The notes beneath the pieces are model-generated. The model was given only the letters and a program-made list of their open reading frames with translations, made no database searches and was not told the origin of the DNA. Both the position numbers and the translations under genes were made by a program. Shown here piece by piece: positions 17,162 through 25,553 of a stretch of 46,844 bases of DNA; position 1 is the first letter of the stretch, and each line of letters opens with the position of its first letter. Source of the stretch: Actinomycetota bacterium (GTDB taxonomy: Bacteria; Actinomycetota; Acidimicrobiia; Acidimicrobiales; Microtrichaceae); assembly GCA_016870275.1 (NCBI GenBank), contig VGBZ01000017.1, positions 1-46,844 on the forward strand. The letters run 5' to 3'.

Positions 17162-17205
17162 CCCTAATTTACAGCGATGTTGACGAAGGTCGTGGCTGGT
17201 CCGGT

Positions 17206-18921
17206 TCACACCGGCGAGGACACGACCAGGACGGCGGTCAGGGCCACGACGACCAGGAACCCGACGGCCTCGACGGTCAGCGACGTCCGCAACCGGCGGA
17301 CGACGGCCACCGACGCCGAGTCGGCCTCGAACTCCGGGACCAGGTAGCGGCGGTTCCACCATCCGGTCGACGCGATGGCCGCCACGACGACGAGCTTAAC
17401 GCCGAGCACCCGACCGAACGTGGTCGACACGAGCGCCTCGACCGAGCCGAGGATCAGACCGGCCTGCACGACCCCCGTCACCGTCACCGCCAGCAGCGCC
17501 CACCCGGCGATCGTCGAGAACCGGAGCACCGACCCGGCCAGCAGGTCGCCCGGTCGGACCCGGCTGCGCTGCCAGAGCGTCCAGCACAACAGCGCCGCGC
17601 CCGTGGCCCACACCGCCGCCGCAGCCAGGTGGATGACGTCGGACGAGGCCACCAGCCAGCGGGGTTCGGTCACGGCCGTGTGACCGGTGAACGTCTCGGA
17701 GGCGAGCAGCGCTGCGGCACCCAGCCACGCGATCGGTGAGGGGACGACCCGGACCTGGTCGTCCCGGTTGCGGCGTCGCCGGACGATCCGCTGGGCGACC
17801 GCCACGCCGCCGCCACCGTCGGTGTCGGCCGGGATCGGCTCGATGGTCAGGCCGGGAGACCCCTGCACCGCCGTGGCACCGGTGACCGGATCCGGCTCGG
17901 AGGGCGGCGCCGGTGCCCGGAACCGCTCGACGTGCCCGGCGACGAACAGGGCGACACCGGCGGCCCCGAGGAGGCGCAACAGCGTGGCGATGCCGAACCC
18001 TCCAGATAGGGCGTCGGTCCACGCCGACGGGTCCAGCAGGGACGACCACGAGCCACCGGCACCCACGACGACCTCGGCCGAGGCGGCCGCCACGGCGAGG
18101 ACACCCACGGCCACCGCCGGACCGCGGACCAGACGAACGATCCGGGAGCTCTCGGACCGGGCCCCTCGGTAGACCGAAGCCAGATACACCACGCCACCCA
18201 CCGCCCCGAGCAGCGCCAGGTACAGCAGACCTCGGAGCACGTCCGCGACGCGCTCCTCGGTGGCACCAGCCACGTCCCCGATCGGTTCGTCCTCGAACGG
18301 CTGCTCCCCGACCGGCTCGATGTCGGCGACGGGCTCGACCCCCTGCTCGGTCCCGGAGTCCGTCGGAGCTGCGACGTCGGGAGCCACGAGCGAGCTCGTC
18401 GGCACGGGTGCCGTGGTCACCGGCACCGTGCTCGGTGACGCCGGCGCGAGCGACCCGGCGGCGTCGCTCGCCATGGCCACCGTGAAGGTGATCCTGCCGT
18501 TCATGGAGTGCGAGTCACCGGCGCGCACACCCCACCGCACCCGGTACCGCCCGGCGTCGGCAGGTTCGGCGAGTCGCAGCACCACGACGGTCCCCCCGTC
18601 GAGCGACTCGACCGACTCGACCGGCACCGTGCCGTCCGGCCCCTCGACGACGAAGCGCTCGTCGACCGGCTCCGAGGCCTTGGTGAAGGTGAACCGGATC
18701 TCCTGCACCGGGGAGGTGACGGTGGAGAGGTTCTCGGGGTCGGTCGAGCTCAGCTCGGCGTGCGCTCCTGCGGAACCAGCCCACAGGGCCGACGACAACG
18801 AACCGAGCAGCAGGGCCACCAGCACCGCCGGCGGACGGACCCATCGGCGGGAGCGGCGTCTTCCGCCGACTGGGCCGAAGGACCACCACGCGGCAGGGCT
18901 CAGGGCGAAAGGCGACGTCAC
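17206..18921 (-). CDS. CopC-CopD fusion copper-resistance membrane protein
   Basis: The 571-residue protein combines two families. After a signal peptide (ending AGSAGAHA) comes a CopC domain (about 55-150) whose mature N-terminal His and DSHSMNGRITFTV provide the Cu(II) site. A Thr/Val/Glu-rich linker follows, then a polytopic CopD domain (about 230-571) with ETFTGHTAV, SSDVIHLAAAAVWATGA and GVVQAGLILGSVEAL..TTFGRVLGVKL. CopC chelates periplasmic copper and CopD moves it across the membrane; fusions occur in actinobacteria. The start is uncertain: GTG 18921 is used because the longer frame (to 19020) would overlap the end of the peptidase gene. The DUF305 gene lies 90 bases downstream. Confidence 0.88.
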   Translation of the reverse strand: MTSPFALSPAAWWSFGPVGGRRRSRRWVRPPAVLVALLLGSLSSALWAGSAGAHAELSSTDPENLSTVTSPVQEIRFTFTKASEPVDERFVVEGPDGTVPVESVESLDGGTVVVLRLAEPADAGRYRVRWGVRAGDSHSMNGRITFTVAMASDAAGSLAPASPSTVPVTTAPVPTSSLVAPDVAAPTDSGTEQGVEPVADIEPVGEQPFEDEPIGDVAGATEERVADVLRGLLYLALLGAVGGVVYLASVYRGARSESSRIVRLVRGPAVAVGVLAVAAASAEVVVGAGGSWSSLLDPSAWTDALSGGFGIATLLRLLGAAGVALFVAGHVERFRAPAPPSEPDPVTGATAVQGSPGLTIEPIPADTDGGGGVAVAQRIVRRRRNRDDQVRVVPSPIAWLGAAALLASETFTGHTAVTEPRWLVASSDVIHLAAAAVWATGAALLCWTLWQRSRVRPGDLLAGSVLRFSTIAGWALLAVTVTGVVQAGLILGSVEALVSTTFGRVLGVKLVVVAAIASTGWWNRRYLVPEFEADSASVAVVRRLRTSLTVEAVGFLVVVALTAVLVVSSPV

Positions 18922-18973
18922 CACGACCCGCGTGAGGCTATCCCACTCACGACACGGGCTCCGGGCTGGCCCC

Positions 18974-21304
18974 TCAGCCGCCGTTGCCGGCGGGGACGTA
19001 GTCCCTGCAGGGTTGGCCACGGAGCGTGTCGCACCCCGGCGACGGCGTCACGGTCGGCGTGGCCGGGACCGTCGGCAGCACCAGCCGGGACGGCACGTCC
19101 GGGCCGTGCAGGACCGAGACCGTGGTGGAGCCGTCGTCGATGGTGTCGAACTCCCACAGGGGCACGTCGCCTCCCGGCGCCAGGACCGTCACCCGCAGAC
19201 GCGAACCCGCCCGGACCCAGGTCACCAGCGGGTTGATCGGCACCCGGACGTCGACGAACTCACCCGGGACGAGCAGCATCTGGTCCTCGCGCAGGTGGGT
19301 GTGCACCGGGTAGGTCTCGGTGGTCGCCGCACCGTCGAGCGCTCGGTGCGAAGCCCGCAACCAGCCCGAGGTCAGGTAACTCTCGCGACCGTCGGGGCGG
19401 ACCTCGCTGAGCGTCACCTGCAGGTCCGTGTCCTCCGCCGACGCTGACAGGCGCAGGTCCAGGCTGCCGCCGCCAGCGACGAGCAGGTCCTCGGCGAGCG
19501 GCTCGGACACGTAGCCGAGACCCTTGCCGTCGGCGACCGGTTGCCAGTCGTACGGCTCGTCGGCGGAGTAGGCCACCCCGCCGCTGCCTACGTTGCGCCT
19601 CGGCCGGGCCGCCGGGTCGGCGACGTAGTCGGCCTCACCCTCGACGACTGCGTCCACTGTCGCAGCGTCGACGAGCGCTCCGTCCGCTGACAGCGTCCAC
19701 GTCGACGGCTCGGTGCCTGGCGGTGGCCACTCGTCGTAGTCGAGCTCAGCGGTCGCCTGCAGAGATCTCGGGCCGAGGGGGCCGGCGCCGACCTCCATGA
19801 GGAGCCGGATCCGTGGATCCGCCTCGAACGTCGAACGCGCCGCCTCGAGGTCGCCGGTGCCGGCGAAGCGGGTCTGCTCGAGTGGCGCAGCCGCTGCCGA
19901 GCCGATCGAGCCGTACAACCCCCCGGCCAACGCCAGCACCGTCGGTGGGATCTCCGGCACCTCGTCAGCGACGAACAGATCGAGGAACTCCAACCACCTC
20001 GGCAGCACCTCGGGTCCGAGTGCGTCGTTGTGGTTGCCGTTGTACATCGTCACCCAGACGCTGGGGTTGTCGCCGAGCGCCTCGACGAGGTTCACCCAGT
20101 GGCCACCCAACTGATCGTCCTGGAAGGCGCCCACGAGGAACACCGGCACCTCGATTCGCTTCGCCCAGTCGAGCGGCGTGCGGCGCTCGTAGAGCGTCGG
20201 GTTGCGGAACGGTTCCTGGTCGACCAGTTCCAGCACGTCGCGTGTCTGGAGCCGAAGCCCTTGGTTGCGTTCACACGTGGTGTCGCCCTGTTCGATCAGC
20301 AGCCCGGCCCACTTCTGGCCCGCCTCCGGCGCCGGTCGGGCGTCCTGTTGCCGTTCGGTCAACCAGCTCTTGGCGAAACCATTGTTGAAGATTCCGCCCG
20401 GGAACCCCACGCCGTCGTAGAGGTCGGCGAGCACCGACATCGGTGCGATCGCCGCGAGACTCGGGGGTCGGGTTCCAGCAACGAACAGCTGACTGATCCC
20501 CGAGTACGAGATGCCGACCATTCCGACCTTGTTCCCCTTGACCCACGGCTGTGCGGCCACGATCTCGACGGCGTCGTAGCCGTCGTACACGGTCGGTAGG
20601 CCGAACAGGTCGAAGTCCCCTCCGGAGCAACCCGTTCCCCGGATCTGCAAGCTGACCGTGGCGTAGCCGAGCACCGGTGTGACGACCGAACCCACAGCCG
20701 TCGCTCCTCCGGGCGCCAGCGGGTCGGGAGCACCGCCGGTGAACGACGCCAACAGATCACCTGGTGCGGCGACTTCGTATCCCGAGTACTCGATCACCGT
20801 GGGGAACGGCCCGTCACCGATCTCCGCCCCGGGCGGCAATCGCAACGTGGCGGCGAGCGTGACCCCATCACGCATCTCGATGTAGTTGAGACCCTCCACC
20901 ATGGTCTGGGAGTCGTAGAACGACTGAGGCGGCGTGTCGGACTCGTCGAGCACCCGGAACTCGGCGGTGCGAACGTTCTCCTCACCCGAACTCGACACCA
21001 CCCGGTAGCCGCTACCGGGGGTGAGCTCCCGGAAGATGAAGGACCCCTTGGCGTCGGCAGTTCCGTTCGCCACCTCCACGCCCTCGGCGTCCTCGAGCAC
21101 GATCGGCGTTCCCGGCGCAGCAGCGACGACGGTCGCCTGTCCGATCCCTCCGTAGGCCGTGAACGGTGCGTTGGCCGTCGATGGCGGCTGCGCCCACTCG
21201 GTCCCAGAGTCGTCGGTGCATGCCGAGGCGATCAGTGCCACCCCGAGCGAGACTGCAACGACGACTCTGAGGACGCGGACGTGCTGGTTCCCCCCGGAGC
21301 GCAT
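18974..21304 (-). CDS. CocE/X-Pro dipeptidyl-peptidase (S15)-like lipoprotein, paralogue 1
   Basis: The 776-residue lipoprotein (lipobox ASAC, Cys29) has an N-terminal beta domain (50-120), an alpha/beta-hydrolase core and a C-terminal jelly-roll domain, as in CocE/S15 serine hydrolases. The nucleophile is Ser266 in GISYSG; the acid is probably Asp in GAFQDDQLGGHW and the base His in YNGNHND. The oxyanion/substrate region RGTGCSGGDFDLFG is typical. It probably cleaves peptides or esters outside the cell. It ends with a Cys pair and a tail C-x6-QPCRDYVPAGNGG that recurs in the paralogue at 29034-31251. ATG 21304 is 6 bases after a TAGGTT -10, so the mRNA is probably leaderless and starts at the helicase gene's stop codon. 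Confidence 0.88.
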   Translation of the reverse strand: MRSGGNQHVRVLRVVVAVSLGVALIASACTDDSGTEWAQPPSTANAPFTAYGGIGQATVVAAAPGTPIVLEDAEGVEVANGTADAKGSFIFRELTPGSGYRVVSSSGEENVRTAEFRVLDESDTPPQSFYDSQTMVEGLNYIEMRDGVTLAATLRLPPGAEIGDGPFPTVIEYSGYEVAAPGDLLASFTGGAPDPLAPGGATAVGSVVTPVLGYATVSLQIRGTGCSGGDFDLFGLPTVYDGYDAVEIVAAQPWVKGNKVGMVGISYSGISQLFVAGTRPPSLAAIAPMSVLADLYDGVGFPGGIFNNGFAKSWLTERQQDARPAPEAGQKWAGLLIEQGDTTCERNQGLRLQTRDVLELVDQEPFRNPTLYERRTPLDWAKRIEVPVFLVGAFQDDQLGGHWVNLVEALGDNPSVWVTMYNGNHNDALGPEVLPRWLEFLDLFVADEVPEIPPTVLALAGGLYGSIGSAAAAPLEQTRFAGTGDLEAARSTFEADPRIRLLMEVGAGPLGPRSLQATAELDYDEWPPPGTEPSTWTLSADGALVDAATVDAVVEGEADYVADPAARPRRNVGSGGVAYSADEPYDWQPVADGKGLGYVSEPLAEDLLVAGGGSLDLRLSASAEDTDLQVTLSEVRPDGRESYLTSGWLRASHRALDGAATTETYPVHTHLREDQMLLVPGEFVDVRVPINPLVTWVRAGSRLRVTVLAPGGDVPLWEFDTIDDGSTTVSVLHGPDVPSRLVLPTVPATPTVTPSPGCDTLRGQPCRDYVPAGNGG

Positions 21305-21316
21305 CGGCGGAACCTA
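21302..21316 (-). promoter_or_regulatory. Leaderless promoter of CocE paralogue 1, -10 on the helicase stop codon
   Basis: On the minus strand TAGGTT (21316-21311) is followed after 6 bases by ATG 21304. The TAG of this -10 is also the stop codon of the upstream helicase (21316-21314). Confidence 0.55.
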
Positions 21317-22747
21317 GCCCGATCGCCGGCTCCGGTGGGAAGCGGGCGAGGCGGACCCGGGTTTCCTCGACTTGGAACCGTTCGGCCGGGAACCGTTCGG
21401 CCGGGAACCGTTCGGCCGGGAACCGTTCGGCCGGGAACCGTTCGGCCGGGAACCGTTCGGCCGGGCCTTCTTGGGGCGGGTCCCTGGGCGTTGCCCGTTG
21501 CGGGCGCTGCGTTTCCGCGCACCGTCAGGCCGTCCGGTACCAGAGCGGCCAGCGGTTGAGGACACGTCGCCGGGTGGTCGAGAGGAGACAGCGGCGCTGG
21601 GCTCGGGAGCAGCCAGGCGAACAGCGCCACTCACGTCCCGGCGATCCACGAGGTGGACCTCGATCTCCCTCGGCGCCGGTGAACGACGGAGGCGGCCAGA
21701 GCGAACTGCCGTGGGCTCCACCAGGCTCACGACCGCACCGGAGGCTCCGGCACGACCGGTGCGACCGGATCGGTGCACGTAGGTCTCCTCGTCCTCGGGT
21801 GCGTCGTAGTGGACGACGAGCGCCAGGTCGTCGACGTGGATCCCGCGTGCTGCCACATCCGTCGCCACGAGCGCCTGGATACGGCCATCGTGGAGCGCAT
21901 CGAGTGCCTTGGTGCGCTGCGCCTGACTGCGGCCACCATGGATCGGTTGTGCCGCCACGCCGAGCTTGTCGAGTTGACGGGCCACGCGATCGACGCGGTG
22001 CCGGGTCCGACAGAAGACGATCGACGGCCCAGCGGCGTCGACGAGCTCGGCGGTGAGACGGGTGCGATCGAGCGGATCGACGGCGACTGCGAGGTGGGTG
22101 GCACCACTCCCCGACTCCTCCGTCGACGCAATGCGAACGATCTGCGGGGAACGTTGGTGATCCTCGATCAGGGCCGCCACCGGCCCTCCGAGCGTGGCGG
22201 AGAACAGCGATGTCTGCCGCTGCCTCGGGGTCATCACGAGCAGTCGCCGGATCGCCGGCATGAACCCGACGTCCGACATCCGGTCCGCTTCGTCGATCAC
22301 GACGATCTCGACTGCATCGAGGCGCAGATCGCCCCGTTCGACGAGGTCCTCGAGGCGACCCGGGCAGCCCACGACGACGTCGACACCCCGGCGCAACCGC
22401 TTGATCTGCGGGCCGATGGCCACCCCGCCGAAAACGGCGGTCACCGATGGCCCGTCGCTCCCGGCGAGGGGGGCGAGTACGTCGGCGATCTGCGTCGCCA
22501 ACTCACGGGTCGGTGTGAGGACGAGCGCTGCCGGACGCCGTGGCTCCCCCACCCCAGATCGCTGGAGGAGGGGCAGTCCGAACGCAAGCGTCTTTCCCGA
22601 CCCCGTGGGCGCCTCGGCGGCGACGTCGTGTCCGGACAGCAGGCCGGGAATCGCTGCTTCCTGAATCGGTGTGGGCACGATGATGTTGTGCGATTTGAGT
22701 TGCCCGGCCACGTCGGCGGACACGCCGAGTTCGGCGAAGGTGGTCAT
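21314..22747 (-). CDS. DEAD-box RNA helicase with repetitive basic tail
   Basis: The 477-residue protein has a full two-domain helicase core: Q-motif region (PTPIQEAAIP), motif I APTGSGKT (46-53), PTRELA, GCPGRL, motif II DEAD (152-155), motif III SAT (183-185), ATDVAARGIHVDDL and motif VI HRSGRTGRAG. It unwinds structured RNA, as in ribosome assembly or cold adaptation. After residue 375 the chain becomes Ser/Pro/Arg-rich and contains six RPNGS pentapeptides (about 429-458), then a Lys/Arg-rich end; such tails usually bind RNA. GGAG lies 7 bases before the ATG. The 279 bases upstream hold repeat R1 and a possible -10 (TACGAT on the minus strand, 22941-22936) that would give a long untranslated leader. 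Confidence 0.93.
   Translation of the reverse strand: MTTFAELGVSADVAGQLKSHNIIVPTPIQEAAIPGLLSGHDVAAEAPTGSGKTLAFGLPLLQRSGVGEPRRPAALVLTPTRELATQIADVLAPLAGSDGPSVTAVFGGVAIGPQIKRLRRGVDVVVGCPGRLEDLVERGDLRLDAVEIVVIDEADRMSDVGFMPAIRRLLVMTPRQRQTSLFSATLGGPVAALIEDHQRSPQIVRIASTEESGSGATHLAVAVDPLDRTRLTAELVDAAGPSIVFCRTRHRVDRVARQLDKLGVAAQPIHGGRSQAQRTKALDALHDGRIQALVATDVAARGIHVDDLALVVHYDAPEDEETYVHRSGRTGRAGASGAVVSLVEPTAVRSGRLRRSPAPREIEVHLVDRRDVSGAVRLAAPEPSAAVSSRPPGDVSSTAGRSGTGRPDGARKRSARNGQRPGTRPKKARPNGSRPNGSRPNGSRPNGSRPNGSRPNGSKSRKPGSASPASHRSRRSG
21375..21464 (-). repeat. 15-bp tandem repeat coding RPNGS in the helicase tail
   Basis: Six identical 15-bp units (GAACCGTTCGGCCGG on the plus strand) encode six RPNGS pentapeptides. 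Perfect identity between units suggests recent expansion. Confidence 0.95.
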
Positions 22748-22965
22748 GGTCGTACTCCGATCACCCGCATCGTTGCGGGCTGCACTCCTCGATGAACGCT
22801 GGGGCTCGAGCAGCAGCAGGTCACGGAGGACCAGAACCGGAGGCGGTCGGGGGGTGCCACGCAGTCTGCGGACCGAGACGACCGGCCCAGAGGTCGACCA
22901 GTCACGTCCGCCCGGTCACCCGACCGGGCGCCAAGATCGTAGCACCCATCCCCCCACGGCGACAT

Positions 22966-23008
22966 ACGGGTCGAGCACGGGGTACGTGTCGCGCGCCAGA
23001 GCCGCGGA
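22966..23008. repeat. Interspersed repeat R1 (43 bp)
   Basis: This is the most diverged of three copies (35 of 43 bases match R2). The common core on the plus strand is GGGTACGT(C/G)TCGCGCGC followed by (T/C)(G/A)GAGCCGC(A/G)GA. It lies 18 bases past the stop of the minus-strand GH78 gene, between that gene and the helicase. Confidence 0.85.
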
Positions 23009-23009
23009 T

Positions 23010-23035
23010 CGGGGGTAAAGGCCCCGCTACCCCCG
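23010..23035 (-). terminator. Hairpin over the GH78 stop codon
   Basis: CGGGGGTA (23010-23017) and TACCCCCG (23028-23035) form a perfect 8-bp stem with a 10-base loop. The GH78 stop TAG (23029-23027) lies within the structure, next to repeat R1. Confidence 0.55.
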
Positions 23036-25546
23036 GATGACGGGTACCGGACTGTCCACCTGGACCGTTCCGTCGGCGTGCGCCTCGACCCGGATCGGCC
23101 CGTGTGGAGAGGGCACCACGGCCCGGGCCCACTCCAGGTCGCCCAGTGCGGGAGCGACCCGGACCGCGGCGTACCCCGGCTCGGCCGGTGTGATCCCGAG
23201 CGTGTGGACGATCAGGTCGCGGGTCGGCGTCGAGGACCAGCCGTGACAACGGGTGCCGCCCTGCCAGCACTCGGGCCAGGTCGTCTCGCCGGCGTCCAGG
23301 AACACGGACCAGTCCTGGCACAGCCCGGCGACCAGGTCGGCGCGACCGGCGCGGGCCAGACCATCGTGCACCACGTACCGGAAGAACGGCTGGGCCTCCA
23401 CCATCTGCTCCTCCACGTCCCAGTCGGGGTGGGGGTAGCCGTTCACCAGGTGGATGAAACCGTCGCCGGCACCATCGGCGGTGAGCGGGTCCATGACCCA
23501 CGAGTGCCGGACCAACCGGCCACGGTCCACCAACCGCTCGACGACTGCGGCGATGCGGCCGGCGGGCACGATCCCGGCGGCGAGCGCCGCCGCACCCGGG
23601 TGCTGCGCAGCGGCCCGGCGCACCTCGCCGTCCACCACGTGGTCGACGTAGAGCGACCGTGACGGATCCCAGAACCGGTCGAAGGAGGCCGCCACCTCGG
23701 CACGACGTTCAGTCGCCCACTCGACCGTCCCGGCATCACCGAGCCATGCGGCGAGGTCGGCGACGTCCTCCAGCGCCCGGGCCCACAGCGCGTTCAGCGT
23801 GGACGAGCAACCCTGCGAATACACGCTCGACCAGTCGAGCAGCACCCAGCCACTCACGTCGGACAGGAGCCCGTCGGAACCCTGGTACGCCTCGAACCAC
23901 CGCAGCGCCCGAACGGCCACCGGCAGGAGTTCGGCGACCAGGTCACGGTCGCCGGTGTAGCGGTACAGGTGGTGCACCGAGCGGATCCAGTGCAGCGACC
24001 AGTCGGGCACGAACGTGCGGTCGTCGAGCGCGAAGTCCGACGCTGCGGCCATGACGAGCATCCCGTCGTCCCGTGTCTGGGCCGCCAGCTCGGGGTGCCA
24101 CCGCGGCATGGACCAGTCGGGGTTGGCGACCAGGTCGACCATCTGGTGCACGACGGAGTCGCCCGTCCACGCCCGCTGCTCACGAGTCGGGCAGTCCACG
24201 TAGGCGTCCAGGGCACACAGGTCGACGGTCCGCAGCCCGACCCTCCAGATCTCCTCGAGCAAAGGGTCGGAGCACTCGAAGGTCGCTCCCTCGGGCCGGG
24301 GCCGGTGCCGGTCCGCGATCGCCACCCGCAACGACACCTCACCCGTGTCGCCCGCCGGGCGCCGGAGCGACACGTGCAGGTGCTGGGCGCCGATCACGTC
24401 GAGCGACTCGAACGCCTCGTCTCCCCCACCGGCGCACACGTAGCGCAGCCCGGTGTGCTGTCCGAGCGACACGAGCGCCCCGGCGTCGTCCACGTGTTCG
24501 CTGCCGGCGAGGTCGACGACCGTGCCGGCGGGTGCGTCGAGCTCCAGACGGACGGTGCCGGCGGCGATGCGGCCCAGGTCGTAGGACCGGAGTTCGGCGG
24601 GGCCGTCGGCCGCGGTCCCCGCCGTGTCCCGGACGGCGTCCCCGGACCCGGCGGCGACACCGGCAGCGCCAGCGGCACCGGCAGCACCGGCGACACCGGC
24701 CGCCGACTGGTCGGCCACCACCTGCAGCACCGGGTCGTCGAGTACGCCGGCGCCTCGGAGCACCGCCGATCGGACCAACCTGCCGTGGTGGATCTCACCA
24801 CCGGGGAACGCGACCCGCACCGGCGGTCGCAGCACCCCGAACGGTTCGCTCGGCGGGTGCGGATCGGCGTGCGCGCCCGTGTGGACCGGCGTCAGCTCGG
24901 CGGCGCGTCGCCACTCGCCGTCATCGAAGTCGGCCAGCCGCCAGCCGTCCGGGTGGCGGCGGGCGTCGAAGGACTCGAGCGGCAGGCAGGCGACGTCGCC
25001 GGGCACCGGCACGGGGCTCCACGCGTCGCCCGGCGCGGCCCGCCAGGAGCGGTCGGAGACGATCCACTCGTCGCCGACCAGCGACTCGAGGATGACCGCA
25101 CCCCCACCCAACGTGTACGAGGGCGGTACGGGCGTCCACCACGACGTCGCCTGCCCGAAGTGACGGGCGAGCACCGCCAGCACGTTGCGACCCGGACGCA
25201 GGTGCGCCGCCAGGTCGACCACGTCGTAGTGGGCGCGACGCGGGTCGGAGCGCACGGGCCCGCGGGCGACCTCGACGCCGTTGACCCACAACACGTGCCG
25301 CCCGTCGCTCCACAACCGGCACGGCACCGACTCGGGCACCTCGCCCAACTCGACGGCCCGACGCAACAGCACCACCCGGTCGACGGGTTCGGCGAGCACC
25401 GGTCGAGTGGCGGTCTCGGTGGCGATCGGGGGCCGACCGTCCCAGATCCAACGGGCCCGCCACCTGGTGGTGAAGGGCGGCGGATGTTGGAGTCGCACCG
25501 CCGGACTGTAGGCCGCTGGCGTTTCGGTCACTCGACGCCGCCACAC
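23027..25546 (-). CDS. Glycoside hydrolase family 78 (alpha-L-rhamnosidase-like)
   Basis: The 839-residue protein has N-terminal beta domains (WIWDG, then WVNGVEVARGPVRSDPRR, a carbohydrate-binding-like fold) and an (alpha/alpha)6 barrel from about 440. The GH78 hallmark DCPTREQRAWTGD and the late TTWPECWQGGTRCHGWSSTP segment with its Glu and His are present, followed by the closing beta domain. GH78 enzymes remove terminal rhamnose from plant or bacterial glycans. There is no signal peptide, so it acts inside the cell on imported oligosaccharides. A low-complexity Ala/Gly stretch (GAAGAAGAAG near 285) interrupts a loop. It starts 8 bases after the GH1 stop, so both are one operon; the exact start (GTG 25546 or 25531) is uncertain. 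Confidence 0.82.
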   Translation of the reverse strand: MWRRRVTETPAAYSPAVRLQHPPPFTTRWRARWIWDGRPPIATETATRPVLAEPVDRVVLLRRAVELGEVPESVPCRLWSDGRHVLWVNGVEVARGPVRSDPRRAHYDVVDLAAHLRPGRNVLAVLARHFGQATSWWTPVPPSYTLGGGAVILESLVGDEWIVSDRSWRAAPGDAWSPVPVPGDVACLPLESFDARRHPDGWRLADFDDGEWRRAAELTPVHTGAHADPHPPSEPFGVLRPPVRVAFPGGEIHHGRLVRSAVLRGAGVLDDPVLQVVADQSAAGVAGAAGAAGAAGVAAGSGDAVRDTAGTAADGPAELRSYDLGRIAAGTVRLELDAPAGTVVDLAGSEHVDDAGALVSLGQHTGLRYVCAGGGDEAFESLDVIGAQHLHVSLRRPAGDTGEVSLRVAIADRHRPRPEGATFECSDPLLEEIWRVGLRTVDLCALDAYVDCPTREQRAWTGDSVVHQMVDLVANPDWSMPRWHPELAAQTRDDGMLVMAAASDFALDDRTFVPDWSLHWIRSVHHLYRYTGDRDLVAELLPVAVRALRWFEAYQGSDGLLSDVSGWVLLDWSSVYSQGCSSTLNALWARALEDVADLAAWLGDAGTVEWATERRAEVAASFDRFWDPSRSLYVDHVVDGEVRRAAAQHPGAAALAAGIVPAGRIAAVVERLVDRGRLVRHSWVMDPLTADGAGDGFIHLVNGYPHPDWDVEEQMVEAQPFFRYVVHDGLARAGRADLVAGLCQDWSVFLDAGETTWPECWQGGTRCHGWSSTPTRDLIVHTLGITPAEPGYAAVRVAPALGDLEWARAVVPSPHGPIRVEAHADGTVQVDSPVPVIRG

Positions 25547-25553
25547 CCCGACG

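Noticed and set aside
21375-21464. Possible CRISPR-like or IS-end repeat
   Set aside because: Contiguous identical 15-mers that keep the helicase frame; a coding repeat.
22902-22965. Short peptide gene between R1 and the helicase (starts MGATILAPGRV)
   Set aside because: Only about 15 codons, no ribosome-binding site and no sign of conservation; more likely leader or promoter sequence.
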